Shown here piece after piece: positions 8,662 to 21,126 of a DNA stretch of 64,000 nucleotides. The notes beneath the pieces are model-generated. The model worked only from the letters and a program-made list of their open reading frames with translations, did no database searches and was not told where the DNA came from. The stretch spans positions 248,001-312,000 of the forward strand of contig NZ_FMZV01000004.1 in NCBI RefSeq assembly GCF_900101475.1. The letters are read 5' to 3'. Position numbers and translations under genes: made by a program. The first letter of the stretch is position 1. Every line of letters begins with the position of its first letter. The DNA is from Ruegeria marina (GTDB lineage: Bacteria; Pseudomonadota; Alphaproteobacteria; Rhodobacterales; Rhodobacteraceae).

Positions 8662-9260
8662 CCCTTGATCTCCGCCAGATGCGCATCGAGATCGCCCAGC
8701 CGATCCTGCCCCCAGAACCTCTGCCCATCCCGTGTGATGTAGAACGGAGCACCGAAGACGCCGCGGTCGACAGCCTCTTCCAGATTGGCGGCATAGGTCT
8801 CCGCCCCGACGAGCAACCCGCTGTCGGCGAGGCCGGGATCGAACCCGGCGCGCTCCAGGCAATCGCGGATGACATCGTCCTGGGCGATGTCACGATCCTC
8901 GGCCCAACAGGCGCGCAGGATCGAATGGCACAAAGCGCCAACGTCGCCGCCACCATCCCGAACTGCCGCGATGATCGCATAGGAGGAAGGCGCCGCGTTC
9001 GTCGGCCAATGCGCAGGTTTCAGGTTGAAGGCCAAACCGGTCTTGCGGGCCTGACGCTGCAATTCCTGGGCCCGGTATTCGATGCGCGACGGGTGCCGGT
9101 CCTTGGGTGGCACGCCCCCCGTGCGCGAGAACAACGCCAGGATATCGACCGGTTTGTAGGCGATACTTGCGCCATGCCTTGCCGAAATCTCCTCCAACCG
9201 TGTGCCAGCCAGGTAGGAAAAAGGCGACAATGTCGAAAAATAGTAGTCGATATCAGCCAT
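8658..9260 (-). CDS. 2-hydroxychromene-2-carboxylate isomerase family (DsbA-fold) protein
   Basis: A 200-aa kappa-class GST/DsbA-fold protein. Residues 5-18 read DYYFSTLSPFSYLAG, matching the family start where a Ser in SPFSYL takes the place of the DsbA CxxC. The conserved GVFGAPFY segment occurs near residue 170. I chose the ATG at 9260 because GGAGAA lies about 8 nt upstream; an in-frame ATG 22 codons earlier would run into the prs promoter region. Members isomerise 2-hydroxychromene-2-carboxylate with glutathione in naphthalene breakdown, but many are general glutathione-dependent enzymes. It is first in a two-gene unit with the hydrolase and divergent from prs. Confidence 0.87.
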   Translation of the reverse strand: MADIDYYFSTLSPFSYLAGTRLEEISARHGASIAYKPVDILALFSRTGGVPPKDRHPSRIEYRAQELQRQARKTGLAFNLKPAHWPTNAAPSSYAIIAAVRDGGGDVGALCHSILRACWAEDRDIAQDDVIRDCLERAGFDPGLADSGLLVGAETYAANLEEAVDRGVFGAPFYITRDGQRFWGQDRLGDLDAHLAEIKG

Positions 9261-9367
9261 GTTCACTTTCTCCGCAGCGTTACCTTTGCTGGACGGTACG
9301 CCCATGGTAAGCGGTGTCAACATCACGAATCTGTCACAACAGACAGTGCTGCCTGGGGAAAACAGTC

Positions 9368-10387
9368 ATGCCGTCCTTCACCGAACCCAAGCTTATCTCT
9401 GGGAACGCCAATCTTCCGCTCGCACAATCCATAGCCCGCCGTATGAGCCTGTATCGCGGCGTGGACCAGGGATTGGTCAACGCGCGGGTCGAGCGGTTCA
9501 ACGACGGCGAGATATTCGTCGAGGTCTTCGAGAACGTCCGCGGCGAGGACATGTTCATCATCCAGCCGACCTCGAACCCCGCCAATGACAACCTGATGGA
9601 ACTGCTGATCATCGCGGACGCGCTTCGCCGATCCTCGGCGGCGCGGATCACGGCGGTGATTCCCTATTTCGGCTATGCCCGGCAGGACCGGCGGACCAAG
9701 GCACGTACCCCGATCAGCGCAAAGCTGGTCGCCAACATGCTGACCGGAGCCGGGATCGAGCGGATCCTGACCATGGATCTGCACGCGGCCCAGATTCAGG
9801 GATTCTTCGACATCCCGGTGGACAACCTCTATGCCTCGCCAGTTTTTGCACTGGATGTTCGGACGAATTTCAAGGACCGGATGGCCGACCTGATGGTGGT
9901 CTCTCCGGATGTGGGCGGCGTCGCACGGGCACGAGAACTGGCCAAGCGGATCAATGCGCCGCTGTCGATCGTCGACAAGCGCCGCGAAAAGCCGGGCGAA
10001 GTGGCCGAGATGACCGTGATCGGAGATGTGACCGACAAGATCTGTCTGATCGTCGATGACATCTGCGATACCGCCGGCACGCTGTGCAAGGCCGCGCAGG
10101 TCCTGCTGGACAATGGCGCGAAGGAAGTACATTCGTACATTTCCCATGGCGTGATGAGCGGCCCGGCAGTAGACCGTGTCACCAATTCCGTGATGAAGTC
10201 GCTCGTCATCACCGATACGATTCAGCCGACGCCGGAGATTCTGAAAGCGCCGAACATCCGCGTGGTGCCGACAGCACCGATCTTCACCCAGGCGATCCTG
10301 AATATCTGGAACGGCACCTCGGTCTCATCGCTGTTCGAAGACAAGACACTGCGGCCGATCTACGAGTCGCTGTATCACATGGATTGA
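9368..10387 (+). CDS. prs: Ribose-phosphate pyrophosphokinase
   Basis: Makes PRPP from ribose 5-phosphate and ATP for nucleotide, histidine and tryptophan synthesis. From the ATG at 9368 the protein has 339 aa ([13 protein letters not shown]). GGGGAAAA lies upstream, and the 18 extra codons of the open frame do not resemble the family. Visible motifs are [10 protein letters not shown] (ATP site), [11 protein letters not shown], the flexible loop KRREKPGE, and the PRPP loop [11 protein letters not shown]. It is a single gene, divergent from the isomerase gene and followed by a 15-bp-arm palindrome. Confidence 0.97.
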   Translation: MPSFTEPKLISGNANLPLAQSIARRMSLYRGVDQGLVNARVERFNDGEIFVEVFENVRGEDMFIIQPTSNPANDNLMELLIIADALRRSSAARITAVIPYFGYARQDRRTKARTPISAKLVANMLTGAGIERILTMDLHAAQIQGFFDIPVDNLYASPVFALDVRTNFKDRMADLMVVSPDVGGVARARELAKRINAPLSIVDKRREKPGEVAEMTVIGDVTDKICLIVDDICDTAGTLCKAAQVLLDNGAKEVHSYISHGVMSGPAVDRVTNSVMKSLVITDTIQPTPEILKAPNIRVVPTAPIFTQAILNIWNGTSVSSLFEDKTLRPIYESLYHMD

Positions 10388-10426
10388 GCCGCCTGACTGT
10401 TTCAGAGCCCTGACCACAGACCCTTG

Positions 10427-10457
10427 GCCCAAGAAAATTCGACGAATTTTCTTGGGC
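10427..10457. terminator. Bidirectional palindromic terminator between prs and the lectin gene
   Basis: Perfect 15-bp arms (GCCCAAGAAAATTCG and its complement) lie around a single central A, between two convergent genes. The arms contain AAAA/TTTT tracts that give U-rich 3' ends on both strands. The core AGAAAATTCG-N-CGAATTTTCT is identical to that of the element at 4596-4618. Confidence 0.8.
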
Positions 10458-10464
10458 GTCGTGC

Positions 10465-10815
10465 CTAGATCACGTCCCAGTCATCTTCATGGGCAACGTC
10501 ACCGATCGCAGTCCAACCGACACGCAACCGGGCGACACGCGTATCAGCCCAGGTTCGAAAGACGATATCGAACCCATTTTGGGTGATGTTCTCCGCTTTC
10601 ACTTCCGCCCGCACCGCAGCTCCGGTATCGACGTCCCACAGGGAAATTCCCACCACCACGGCGGGTTCCGAACGGAACTCCTGGCCGAAGCTGACAGCGT
10701 GTCTGCGTTCCCGGTTACCCGATCCGGTCCACATGTCTCCTCCGTTCTCGTAGTCCGAGAACATCGCAACATCACCTTGCTGAATAGCGACGCGGTGGGA
10801 GGAGAACATCTTCAT
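10465..10815 (-). CDS. H-type lectin domain protein
   Basis: A 116-aa protein matching the H-type lectin fold seen in snail agglutinins and discoidins. Nearly the whole length is one domain: FGQEFRSEPAVVVGISLWD near residues 44-62, then AEVKAENITQNGFDIVFRTW, and a C-terminal RLRVGWTAIG strand typical of the family. No signal peptide or membrane helix is visible, so where it acts is unclear. Family members bind sugars as trimers or hexamers, but the bacterial ones are largely unstudied. It lies downstream of atpC on the same strand but is separated from it by a strong terminator, so it probably has its own promoter. Confidence 0.75.
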   Translation of the reverse strand: MKMFSSHRVAIQQGDVAMFSDYENGGDMWTGSGNRERRHAVSFGQEFRSEPAVVVGISLWDVDTGAAVRAEVKAENITQNGFDIVFRTWADTRVARLRVGWTAIGDVAHEDDWDVI

Positions 10816-10880
10816 GGGCCAAGATCCGGGACAACGACAGACAGTTGAGAAATATCAAAGAGTAATCTGATCAAAACAAG

Positions 10881-10915
10881 ACACAAAAAAGGCCAGCCGG
10901 TCAACGGCTGGCCTT
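10881..10915 (-). terminator. Rho-independent terminator of the atp operon
   Basis: An 11-bp stem, AAGGCCAGCCG (10889-10899) and its complement (10905-10915), has a 5-nt loop and is followed on the minus strand by TTTTTT. It lies about 30 bp past the atpC stop. Confidence 0.92.
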
Positions 10916-10945
10916 GTCATGATTGATTGGCTCCGGTGGAACGGA

Positions 10946-11356
10946 TCACAGACCCATATGGGTGCCCAGGGCCTCCATGTCGGCCAGGAGTTTCGCTGCA
11001 TCGTCGACCAGGCTGTGCTGTTCCTGTGACTTGGCTGCATCGTGCGAGGCACGGGCCTCGGCGATCAGTTCATCCAGATGCGCACGCGTCATTTCGGTCA
11101 CCGGGATCGCCTTTTCGGCCAGCACCGACAGAGCGTCGGCACTGATCTGGGCAAATCCGCCCGTCACCAGGTATTCGCTGGAACCTTCGGGCCCTTCGAC
11201 CTTGAGGATACCGGGACGCAACGTGGTGATCGTCGGGGCATGATCGGGCATTGCCGTCATGTCCCCGTCCGCGCCGGGAATCTGGACCGCAGTCACCTGG
11301 AGCGACGCGAGGCGGCGCTCCGGGCTGACGAGGTCGAATTGCATGGTGTTTGCCAT
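10946..11356 (-). CDS. atpC: F1F0 ATP synthase epsilon subunit
   Basis: Epsilon subunit of the F1 motor, 136 aa; it joins the gamma shaft to the c ring and can inhibit ATP hydrolysis. The N-terminal beta sandwich begins [12 protein letters not shown] and contains the conserved [14 protein letters not shown] turn. The C-terminal part is helical ([15 protein letters not shown]). It is the last gene of atpHAGDC, 12 bp after atpD, and is followed by the operon terminator. Confidence 0.97.
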   Translation of the reverse strand: MANTMQFDLVSPERRLASLQVTAVQIPGADGDMTAMPDHAPTITTLRPGILKVEGPEGSSEYLVTGGFAQISADALSVLAEKAIPVTEMTRAHLDELIAEARASHDAAKSQEQHSLVDDAAKLLADMEALGTHMGL

Positions 11357-11368
11357 CAGGGTTACTCC

Positions 11369-13688
<2,320 letters not shown>

Positions 13689-13703
13689 GTCCCAACTCTC
13701 TCC

Positions 13704-15242
13704 TTATGCGAACGTGGCGGCGTATTCGTCGATCGCTGCCTTGAGTTTGTCCTCGGCCTCACCCTTGATCTTCGGATCTTCCTTGGTGATCCATTCCAGG
13801 ATGTCTGCCCGCTTGCCGCGCATGTGGGAGATCAGCCCCGCTTCCCAGCGGCCAACTTCCTTCAGCGGGATCTTGTCGAGGTAACCGTTGGTGCCGGCAA
13901 AGATCACGCAGACGATTTCCGCGTTGGTCAGCGGCGAATACTGCGGCTGCTTCATCAACTCGGTCAGGCGCGCACCGCGGTTCAGCAGCTGCTGGGTGGC
14001 GGCGTCAAGGTCGGAGCCGAACTGGGCGAATGCCGCCATTTCGCGATACTGGGCCAGCGACAGTTTCACCGGACCGGCAACGGTCTTCATTGCGTTGGTC
14101 TGGGCCGAGGAGCCCACGCGCGACACCGACAGACCGGTGTTCACGGCGGGGCGGATGCCCTGGTAGAACAGTTCGGTTTCCAGGAAGATCTGGCCGTCGG
14201 TGATCGAGATCACGTTGGTCGGGATAAAGGCCGACACGTCGCCGCCCTGGGTTTCGATGACCGGCAGAGCGGTCAGCGAACCGGCGCCGAAGTCCTCGTT
14301 CAGCTTGGCCGAACGCTCCAGCAGACGCGAGTGGAGATAGAAAACGTCGCCCGGATAGGCTTCACGTCCCGGCGGACGGCGCAGCAGCAGCGACATCTGG
14401 CGATAGGCCACGGCCTGTTTCGACAGGTCATCGTAGATGATCAGAGCATGGCGGCCGTTGTCGCGGAAATATTCCGCCATCGCGGTTGCGGCATAGGGTG
14501 CAAGGAACTGCATCGGTGCCGGGTCGGACGCGGTTGCGGCCACGACGATCGTATATTTCAGCGCGTCGGCTTCTTCCAGCTTCTTGACCAGCTGGGCGAC
14601 GGTCGAACGCTTCTGGCCCACGGCCACGTAGACGCAGTAGAGTTTCTTGCTCTCATCGTCGCCGGCGGCTTCGTTGTAGGACTTCTGGTTCAGGATGGTG
14701 TCGAGCGCGATTGCGGTCTTGCCGGTCTGACGGTCACCGATGATCAGTTCCCGCTGGCCGCGGCCGATCGGGATCATCGAGTCAACGGCCTTGAGGCCGG
14801 TCGCCATCGGTTCGTGCACGGATTTACGCGGGATGATGCCCGGCGCCTTGACGTCGGCAATGCCGCGCTGCTTGGCGTTGATCGGGCCCTTGCCGTCGAT
14901 CGGGTTGCCCAGACCGTCGACAACGCGGCCCAGCAGTTCGTCGCCCTGCGGCACGTCCACGATCGAGTTGGTGCGCTTGACAGTGTCGCCTTCCTTGATG
15001 TCCCGGTCCGAGCCGAAGATCACGACGCCGACGTTGTCGCTTTCCAGGTTCAGCGCCATGCCCATGATGCCGCCGGGGAATTCGACCATTTCACCGGCCT
15101 GGACATTGTCGAGGCCGTAGACGCGGGCGATACCGTCGCCGACGCTCAGCACCCGGCCGATTTCGGCCACTTCTGCTTCCTGACCGAAATTCTTGATCTG
15201 GTCCTTCAGGATTGCAGAAATTTCTGCAGCTTGGATACCCAT
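13704..15242 (-). CDS. atpA: F1F0 ATP synthase alpha subunit
   Basis: Non-catalytic nucleotide-binding alpha subunit of F1, 512 aa. The P-loop is GDRQTGKTA at about 169-177, and the C-terminal region has the family arginine segment [12 protein letters not shown]-like stretch (here [18 protein letters not shown]), which includes the arginine finger serving the beta site. The N-terminus binds delta. The start codon abuts the atpH stop directly. Confidence 0.99.
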   Translation of the reverse strand: MGIQAAEISAILKDQIKNFGQEAEVAEIGRVLSVGDGIARVYGLDNVQAGEMVEFPGGIMGMALNLESDNVGVVIFGSDRDIKEGDTVKRTNSIVDVPQGDELLGRVVDGLGNPIDGKGPINAKQRGIADVKAPGIIPRKSVHEPMATGLKAVDSMIPIGRGQRELIIGDRQTGKTAIALDTILNQKSYNEAAGDDESKKLYCVYVAVGQKRSTVAQLVKKLEEADALKYTIVVAATASDPAPMQFLAPYAATAMAEYFRDNGRHALIIYDDLSKQAVAYRQMSLLLRRPPGREAYPGDVFYLHSRLLERSAKLNEDFGAGSLTALPVIETQGGDVSAFIPTNVISITDGQIFLETELFYQGIRPAVNTGLSVSRVGSSAQTNAMKTVAGPVKLSLAQYREMAAFAQFGSDLDAATQQLLNRGARLTELMKQPQYSPLTNAEIVCVIFAGTNGYLDKIPLKEVGRWEAGLISHMRGKRADILEWITKEDPKIKGEAEDKLKAAIDEYAATFA

Positions 15243-15803
15243 TTATCCGACCTCTTTCATTGCATTCTGGAGGGAGTTGAGCTTGGAGCGGATCGAACTG
15301 TCGATCATCTTCGAGCCAACTTTGACGACAAGACCGCCGATGAGGGATTCATCCACGGTCGCATTGATGGTGACCGACTTGCCTACGCGTTCGCTCAGCG
15401 TCTTGGTCAGCTTTTCGATCTGGGTCTTGGTCAGCGCCTTTGCCGAGGTGACGTCGGCGGTGACTTCACCGCGCTCTTCGGCCAGCGCGTCCTTGAGCGC
15501 CTTGAGCAACTGCGGCAGCACGAAAAGGCGGCGTTTCTGGGCCATCAGACCCAGAGAATTTGCCAGCATTGCGCCGAGCTTCATTTTTTTGGCAATCGCG
15601 GTGATCGCTGCCTCCTGTTCGGCACGCGAGACCAGCGGCGAGGCGATCAGGTTGCGCAGATCGGCGCTTTCGCCGAGGGCAGCCGCCAGATCGTTGATAC
15701 CGGTTTCCAGACCCTTGAGGTCTTTGTTCTCTTTCGCGATCTCGAAAATCGCGGTGGCATAGCGCGCGGCTATGCCTGCGGAAATCGAAGCTGGTTCGGA
15801 CAC
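15243..15803 (-). CDS. atpH: F1F0 ATP synthase delta subunit
   Basis: Delta subunit of the peripheral stalk, 186 aa from a GTG start at 15803 (VSEPASISAGIAARYATAIFEIA). That start gives the usual family length, is preceded by GGAAGGGTGGAC, and avoids a basic 55-residue extension that looks like leader RNA. Helical N-domain and the C-terminal DESLIGGLVVKVGSKMIDSS segment are diagnostic. It is the first gene of the operon; the F0 genes are not in this window, as is usual in Rhodobacterales. Confidence 0.96.
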   Translation of the reverse strand: MSEPASISAGIAARYATAIFEIAKENKDLKGLETGINDLAAALGESADLRNLIASPLVSRAEQEAAITAIAKKMKLGAMLANSLGLMAQKRRLFVLPQLLKALKDALAEERGEVTADVTSAKALTKTQIEKLTKTLSERVGKSVTINATVDESLIGGLVVKVGSKMIDSSIRSKLNSLQNAMKEVG

Positions 15804-15868
15804 GTCCACCCTTCCGATATTATTGGCCCCGAACGCGCCCTGTGCGCGGCCCCGGGGGCGTGAGGAAA

Positions 15869-15887
15869 CCCCGCCGTAACGGCGGGG
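15869..15887 (-). promoter_or_regulatory. Hairpin in the atp operon leader
   Basis: CCCCGCCGT and its 9-base complement surround a single base, about 70 bp upstream of atpH. On the minus strand the stem is followed by TTTCC. Upstream at about 15915-15985 lies AT-rich sequence with a possible TTGCTC-N17-TACTAT promoter on the minus strand. The hairpin would then be in the 5' untranslated region, where it could attenuate or stabilise the mRNA. The remainder of the 15804-16101 gap shows no gene. Confidence 0.45.
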
Positions 15888-16101
15888 CATCGAAATCACG
15901 GGGGATGTAGCAGAGCGTTCCTTATGTCGCAATATAGTATAGCGATAACGGCCCCTGAGCAAAATCAAGTTTTTTCAGAGAGTTAACGAGAGTGCGACCG
16001 TTTGCGCCCGTTCTTCTGGTTGAAATTGTACCTGCAAACCCGTGTTTTTTCCGATTCCTGACCGGCCAGGCAGGCCGATTGCATCCGAAGCATGATCCTG
16101 T

Positions 16102-16833
16102 TCAGACGGGTTTCAGGATTCCGTCGAGTGCCTTGGCCGGGCGTTCGACGTGTTTCGTTGCGTTGCCGCGAGGCGGATGGACGCGCTTGGAGACTTCTAC
16201 CATGAACACGCCCCCGGCCATTATCGTCGGCAGCCGTGTGCCCGTCCGCTCGATCAGCGCACCCGATTTCAGCCAGAACCGCTTGAACGATGGTGGCTGG
16301 TACAGGGCCGAACAGTGGAACTCTGGCAGGAACTGGTGTTTGCGCAACTGGGTTTCCAACTGACCGAGCGTATAGGGGCGGCCATAGCCGAAGGGGGTCT
16401 TGTCCGATCGGGACCACAGTCCGGCCCGATTGGGCACGACGAAAATCGCCTTGCCGCCGGGCCCGAGCACGCGCCAGCACTCATCCAGTACCGCCGAGGG
16501 ATGCTCCGAGGTCTCAAGCCCATGCATCACCACCAGCCTGTCCACATGGCCGGTCTCGACCGGCCAAAGGGTTTCCTCGCACAGGACCGAAACATTTGGC
16601 AGGCCCGCGGGCCAGGGCATCACGCCCTGCGGCCCGGGCATAAGCCCGATGACCCGGCGCGCATCCGCCAGATAGGGGCGCAGAAGCGGCACGGCAAAGC
16701 CGAAACCCGCAACCGTCTGTCCCTGGGCCTCGGGCCATATATCCAGAAGCCGACCGCGCACAGCCGCCTGCGCAGCCCGCCCCAGCGTGCTTCGATAATA
16801 GAAATTCCTCAGGTCCTGCACGTCCAGATGCAT
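16102..16833 (-). CDS. Class I SAM-dependent methyltransferase (methyltransferase 11 type)
   Basis: A 243-aa Rossmann-fold methyltransferase of unknown substrate. Motif I is weak ([18 protein letters not shown], about 38-55), but the later family region [20 protein letters not shown] and [20 protein letters not shown] (about 95-145) is typical of methyltransferase type 11 proteins that act on small molecules or lipids. The C-terminal 20 residues are basic and probably disordered. It is divergent from gloB with a 62-bp gap, and I recall the same pairing in other alphaproteobacteria. Confidence 0.85.
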   Translation of the reverse strand: MHLDVQDLRNFYYRSTLGRAAQAAVRGRLLDIWPEAQGQTVAGFGFAVPLLRPYLADARRVIGLMPGPQGVMPWPAGLPNVSVLCEETLWPVETGHVDRLVVMHGLETSEHPSAVLDECWRVLGPGGKAIFVVPNRAGLWSRSDKTPFGYGRPYTLGQLETQLRKHQFLPEFHCSALYQPPSFKRFWLKSGALIERTGTRLPTIMAGGVFMVEVSKRVHPPRGNATKHVERPAKALDGILKPV

Positions 16834-16895
16834 TGCAGCCGCTCGCCCGATCTGTTTGGCTGAGCCAGTCTAGCAACGAAAAAAGGCAAAAGGCC

Positions 16896-17663
16896 ATGCC
16901 TCTTGAAATCGTCACCATCCCCTGTCTCAGCGACAACTATGCCTATCTTGCCCATGATGCGGCCAGCGGCGAAACCGCGCTCGTCGATGCCCCCGAAGCC
17001 GGGCCCATACTGGCGGAACTGGCCGCGGGCGGCTGGAAACTGAGCCATGTCCTGCTAACGCATCACCACTGGGACCACGTCGATGCGCTGCCCGAGATCC
17101 TGGCCGCCCACCCTGCACAGGTAATCGGCGCGGCCGCGGACGCGCACCGTCTACCCCCCCTCGACAGGGAAGTAACCGAGGGCGACAGGTTCGAGATCGG
17201 CGGAGAACCGGTCGAGGTGATTGACGTTTCCGGCCACACCGTCGGACATCTGGCTTTCTACCTGCCCCAAAGCAAGGCCGTCTTCACCGCCGACAGCCTG
17301 ATGGCGCTGGGATGCGGCCGCCTGTTCGAGGGCACGGCCGAGCAGATGTGGAACTCGCTCTCGAAAATCGCCGCCCTGCCCGATGATACCACCGTGTGCA
17401 GCGGCCACGAGTACACCCAATCCAATGCGCGCTTCGCTCTGACCATAGATCCTGGCAACGAAGCCTTGAAAACGCGCGCCGCAGAAATAGATGCTGCCAG
17501 GGCGAATGGGAAACCAACCGTCCCGAGCCTTCTTGGGTTGGAAAAGGCGACCAACCCTTTTCTGCGGGCAGCGGACCCGGCCATTCAGGCGCATTTGGGA
17601 ATGGCAGGAGAAAGCCCCGTTAACGTGTTCGCTGAAATTCGCGGCCGCAAGGACAGGTTTTGA
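16896..17663 (+). CDS. gloB: Hydroxyacylglutathione hydrolase (glyoxalase II)
   Basis: Hydrolyses S-lactoylglutathione to lactate and glutathione in methylglyoxal detoxification. The 255-aa protein has the metallo-beta-lactamase metal motif THHHWDH at 55-61, plus GHTVGHLAFYL and CSGHEYT, which supply the remaining metal ligands. The start MPLEIVTIPCLSDNYAYL is the standard family N-terminus; the 21 upstream codons in the same frame have no family resemblance. Confidence 0.96.
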   Translation: MPLEIVTIPCLSDNYAYLAHDAASGETALVDAPEAGPILAELAAGGWKLSHVLLTHHHWDHVDALPEILAAHPAQVIGAAADAHRLPPLDREVTEGDRFEIGGEPVEVIDVSGHTVGHLAFYLPQSKAVFTADSLMALGCGRLFEGTAEQMWNSLSKIAALPDDTTVCSGHEYTQSNARFALTIDPGNEALKTRAAEIDAARANGKPTVPSLLGLEKATNPFLRAADPAIQAHLGMAGESPVNVFAEIRGRKDRF

Positions 17664-17836
17664 TGCCGCAATTGCAACATTCGCGCCACCCATCACGATA
17701 AATGTGAGTGGTAAAATCAAGAAAACCCTTGAAGCGCCGCTCACATCAACCAAACTCTAATAGTATGAGCACATGGTTGGCAGAGGGGTCCGACCGCAAC
17801 TCGCCCCCTCCCGACCCAAGACAGAGGAGCACGCCT

Positions 17837-20164
17837 GTGCCTTCATTTTCGAGCACACTTGAGCAGGCCATTCACGCAGCCCTGGCGGCGGCGAACGAAA
17901 GGCGACACGAATTCGCAACGCTGGAGCATCTGTTGCTGGCGCTGCTCGAAGAACCCGACGCCGTGCGGGTGATGAAGGCATGCAGTGTCGATTTGAAGGA
18001 ATTGCGCAGCACCCTGACCGAATTCATCGATGAGGATCTCGCCAACCTGGTGACCGATATCGACGGGTCCGAGGCGGTGCCGACAGCCGCGTTCCAGCGG
18101 GTAATCCAGCGAGCGGCGATCCATGTGCAAAGCTCCGGCCGCACCGAGGTTACCGGGGCCAATGTCCTGGTGGCGATCTTTGCCGAGCGTGAATCGAACG
18201 CTGCCTATTTCCTGCAGGAACAGGACATGACCCGTTATGACGCGGTGAACTTCATCGCCCATGGCGTGGCCAAGGATCCCGCCTATGGAGAGAACCGTCC
18301 GGTAACCGGCGCCGAAAGGAGCCAGGAAGAAAGCCGTTCGACAACTGCGGGCGAGGCCGAGCAGAAGGAAAGCGCATTGTCCAAGTATTGCGTGAACCTG
18401 AACGCCAAGTCGCGCGCAGGCGATATCGACCCGCTGATCGGCCGCGACCAGGAAGTTGAGCGCTGCATCCAGGTGCTGTGCCGCCGCCGCAAGAACAACC
18501 CGCTTCTGGTGGGCGATCCGGGCGTCGGCAAGACCGCCATTGCCGAAGGGCTGGCGCGCAAGATCGTCGCCGGTGAAATCCCCGAGGTTCTGGCAAACAC
18601 CACGATCTATTCGCTGGACATGGGCGCGCTTCTGGCCGGCACCCGGTATCGCGGCGATTTCGAAGAACGGCTCAAGGCCGTGGTCAACGAGTTGGAAGAA
18701 CATCCTGACGCGGTGCTGTTCATCGACGAGATCCATACCGTGATTGGTGCCGGGGCCACTTCCGGCGGGGCGATGGATGCGTCGAACCTGCTCAAGCCCG
18801 CGCTTCAGGGCGGCAAACTGCGCACCATGGGGTCGACCACCTACAAGGAGTTCCGCCAGCATTTCGAGAAGGACCGCGCGCTCTCGCGCCGGTTCCAGAA
18901 GATCGACGTGAACGAACCCTCGGTCGAGGACAGCGTGAAGATCCTCAAGGGGCTGAAACCCTATTTCGAAGAACATCACGATGTCCGTTACACGGCGGAC
19001 GCGATCAAGTCGGCAGTGGAACTGTCGGCGCGCTACATCAACGACCGCAAGTTGCCGGACAAGGCCATCGACGTGATCGACGAGGCCGGCGCGGCACAAC
19101 ATCTGCTGTCGGAAAGCAAGCGCCGCAAGACCATCGGCGTCAAGGAGATCGAAGCCGTGGTGGCCAAGATCGCCCGCATCCCGCCAAAGAACGTCACCAA
19201 GGACGATGCCGAGGTGCTGAAAGATCTCGAAGCGAGCCTGAAACGGGTTGTCTTTGGTCAGGACAAGGCCATCGAAGCGCTTTCAAGCGCCATCAAGCTG
19301 GCGCGCGCGGGCCTGCGCGAACCGGAAAAGCCGATCGGCAACTACCTGTTCGCGGGCCCCACAGGCGTCGGCAAGACCGAGGTTGCCAAGCAGCTGGCCG
19401 ATACGCTGGGTGTGGAACTGTTGCGCTTCGACATGTCGGAATACATGGAGAAACACGCGGTCTCGCGCCTGATCGGCGCCCCGCCGGGCTATGTCGGTTT
19501 TGACCAGGGCGGCCTTTTGACCGACGGTGTCGACCAGCATCCGCATTGCGTTCTGCTGCTGGACGAGATCGAAAAGGCGCATCCGGATGTCTACAACATC
19601 CTGCTGCAGGTGATGGACCACGGTCAGTTGACCGACCACAACGGGCGCACTGTGAATTTCCGCAACGTGGTGCTGATCATGACCTCGAACGCGGGCGCCG
19701 CCGAGCAGGCGAAATCCGCCATCGGTTTCGGGCGTGACCGGCGTGAAGGCGAGGACACCGCCGCCATCGAGCGGACCTTCACGCCCGAGTTCCGCAACCG
19801 TCTGGACGCCGTGATCTCGTTTGCACCGCTGCCCAAGGAGGTGATCCTGCAGGTCGTCGAGAAGTTCGTGCTGCAGCTCGAAGCACAGCTGATGGACCGT
19901 CATGTTCATATCGAACTGACCCGTCAGGCCGCCGAGTGGCTGGCGGACAAGGGATATGACGACAAGATGGGCGCCCGCCCGCTGGCGCGCGTGATCCAGG
20001 AAAACATCAAGAAGCCGCTGGCCGAAGAATTGCTGTTCGGCAAGCTGGCCAAGGGCGGCGTCGTCCGCGTCAGCGTCAAGAAGGGCGAATTGGTCCTGCA
20101 GATCGACGGGCCGGACCGGCCGCGCATCTCGGGCGACAAGCCGCCTCTGCTGACTGCGGATTGA
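17837..20164 (+). CDS. clpA: ATP-dependent Clp protease ATP-binding subunit ClpA
   Basis: Hexameric AAA+ unfoldase that feeds substrates to ClpP. I chose the GTG at 17837 ([16 protein letters not shown], 775 aa) because GAGGAG lies 8 nt upstream and the family N-domain begins here. The N-domain covers about 1-145. AAA1 has Walker [10 protein letters not shown] and AAA2 has [10 protein letters not shown]. The ClpP-docking IGF tripeptide is visible in KSAIGFGRD. The adaptor gene clpS, which often precedes clpA, is not found in the 173-bp gap or elsewhere in the window. The stop overlaps the next start as TGATG. Confidence 0.97.
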   Translation: MPSFSSTLEQAIHAALAAANERRHEFATLEHLLLALLEEPDAVRVMKACSVDLKELRSTLTEFIDEDLANLVTDIDGSEAVPTAAFQRVIQRAAIHVQSSGRTEVTGANVLVAIFAERESNAAYFLQEQDMTRYDAVNFIAHGVAKDPAYGENRPVTGAERSQEESRSTTAGEAEQKESALSKYCVNLNAKSRAGDIDPLIGRDQEVERCIQVLCRRRKNNPLLVGDPGVGKTAIAEGLARKIVAGEIPEVLANTTIYSLDMGALLAGTRYRGDFEERLKAVVNELEEHPDAVLFIDEIHTVIGAGATSGGAMDASNLLKPALQGGKLRTMGSTTYKEFRQHFEKDRALSRRFQKIDVNEPSVEDSVKILKGLKPYFEEHHDVRYTADAIKSAVELSARYINDRKLPDKAIDVIDEAGAAQHLLSESKRRKTIGVKEIEAVVAKIARIPPKNVTKDDAEVLKDLEASLKRVVFGQDKAIEALSSAIKLARAGLREPEKPIGNYLFAGPTGVGKTEVAKQLADTLGVELLRFDMSEYMEKHAVSRLIGAPPGYVGFDQGGLLTDGVDQHPHCVLLLDEIEKAHPDVYNILLQVMDHGQLTDHNGRTVNFRNVVLIMTSNAGAAEQAKSAIGFGRDRREGEDTAAIERTFTPEFRNRLDAVISFAPLPKEVILQVVEKFVLQLEAQLMDRHVHIELTRQAAEWLADKGYDDKMGARPLARVIQENIKKPLAEELLFGKLAKGGVVRVSVKKGELVLQIDGPDRPRISGDKPPLLTAD

Positions 20165-21123
20165 TGCGGTTTGGCCTGACGGCCCTGTTTTCGCTCGCCG
20201 CCTTGCCCGCGGCGAGCGATCCTCTTCTAGGCCTGCCCATTGACTGCACCCTGGGCGAAACCTGCTACATCCAGCAATATGTCGACCGCGACGCCAGCGA
20301 AGGCGCACGCGATTTCGCCTGTGGCAGGCTCAGCTATGACGGCCACAAGGGCACCGATTTCGCAGTGCCGACGCTGGAGGCCATGCGAGCCGGTGTGAAC
20401 GTGATCGCCTCGGCCCCAGGCGTCGTGCGCGGCATCCGTGACGGGGTCGAGGACCGCGTTTACGGCCCCGACAACGCCGAAGCGGTCGCGGGTCGCGAAT
20501 GCGGCAACGGGGTCGTGCTGGAGCATGAGGACGGCTGGGAAACCCAGTATTGCCACATGAAACAGGGGTCGGTCCGGGTCCGCCGCGGTGACCGGGTCGA
20601 ACGCGGCGATGTCCTGGGGCAGGTCGGGATCAGCGGCAAGGCGCAGTTCCCGCATGTTCACCTGTCGGTCCGGCGTGACGGCGCCGTGGTGGATCCGTTT
20701 GACACCGGCGCGCTTGCGGCCTGCGGTCAGGACGGGCACAGCCTCTGGCAGGATACGATCGCCTACGTACCAGGCGGCCTGATCGACGCCGGTTTCACGG
20801 ACAATGTCCCGGAATACGAGGCGGTCCAGGACGGTACGGTGACGGCGGAACACCTGCCGGCCGACGCCCCCGCGATCGTTCTGTTCGTCCTGGCATATGG
20901 CGGGCGTGCAGGCGATACGCTGCGCCTCACAATCGACGGGCCCGGTGGCCGCTTTCTGGCGCAGGACATGAAACTGGACCGCGACCAGGCGCGGCTCTTT
21001 CGTGCGACCGGCCGTCGGGCCGGAAGCAGCAACTGGCCTGTCGGCGCGTACAACGGCGAAATCACACTCTTGCGCGAGGGCCGGGAACTCGACCGGATCG
21101 CTACTCAAGTAGTTGTGAAATAG
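20164..21123 (+). CDS. M23 family (LytM-like) metalloendopeptidase
   Basis: A secreted peptidoglycan endopeptidase candidate of 319 aa. Residues 1-20 form a short signal peptide (LTALFSLAALPAAS). The M23 domain spans about 50-180 and contains zinc ligands in GHKGTDFAV and HVHLSV. Several cysteines (CTLGETC, CGR, CGN) suggest disulfides. A C-terminal domain of about 100 residues (HLPADAPAIVLFVLAYGG onward) looks like a beta-rich extension. The ATG overlaps the clpA TGA, so it is probably translated with clpA. It ends 3 bp from the convergent stator gene. Confidence 0.9.
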   Translation: MRFGLTALFSLAALPAASDPLLGLPIDCTLGETCYIQQYVDRDASEGARDFACGRLSYDGHKGTDFAVPTLEAMRAGVNVIASAPGVVRGIRDGVEDRVYGPDNAEAVAGRECGNGVVLEHEDGWETQYCHMKQGSVRVRRGDRVERGDVLGQVGISGKAQFPHVHLSVRRDGAVVDPFDTGALAACGQDGHSLWQDTIAYVPGGLIDAGFTDNVPEYEAVQDGTVTAEHLPADAPAIVLFVLAYGGRAGDTLRLTIDGPGGRFLAQDMKLDRDQARLFRATGRRAGSSNWPVGAYNGEITLLREGRELDRIATQVVVK

Positions 21124-21126
21124 TCA

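Noticed and set aside
17664-17836. clpS adaptor gene upstream of clpA
   Set aside because: The 173-bp gap has no clpS-like reading frame; clpS must be elsewhere or absent.
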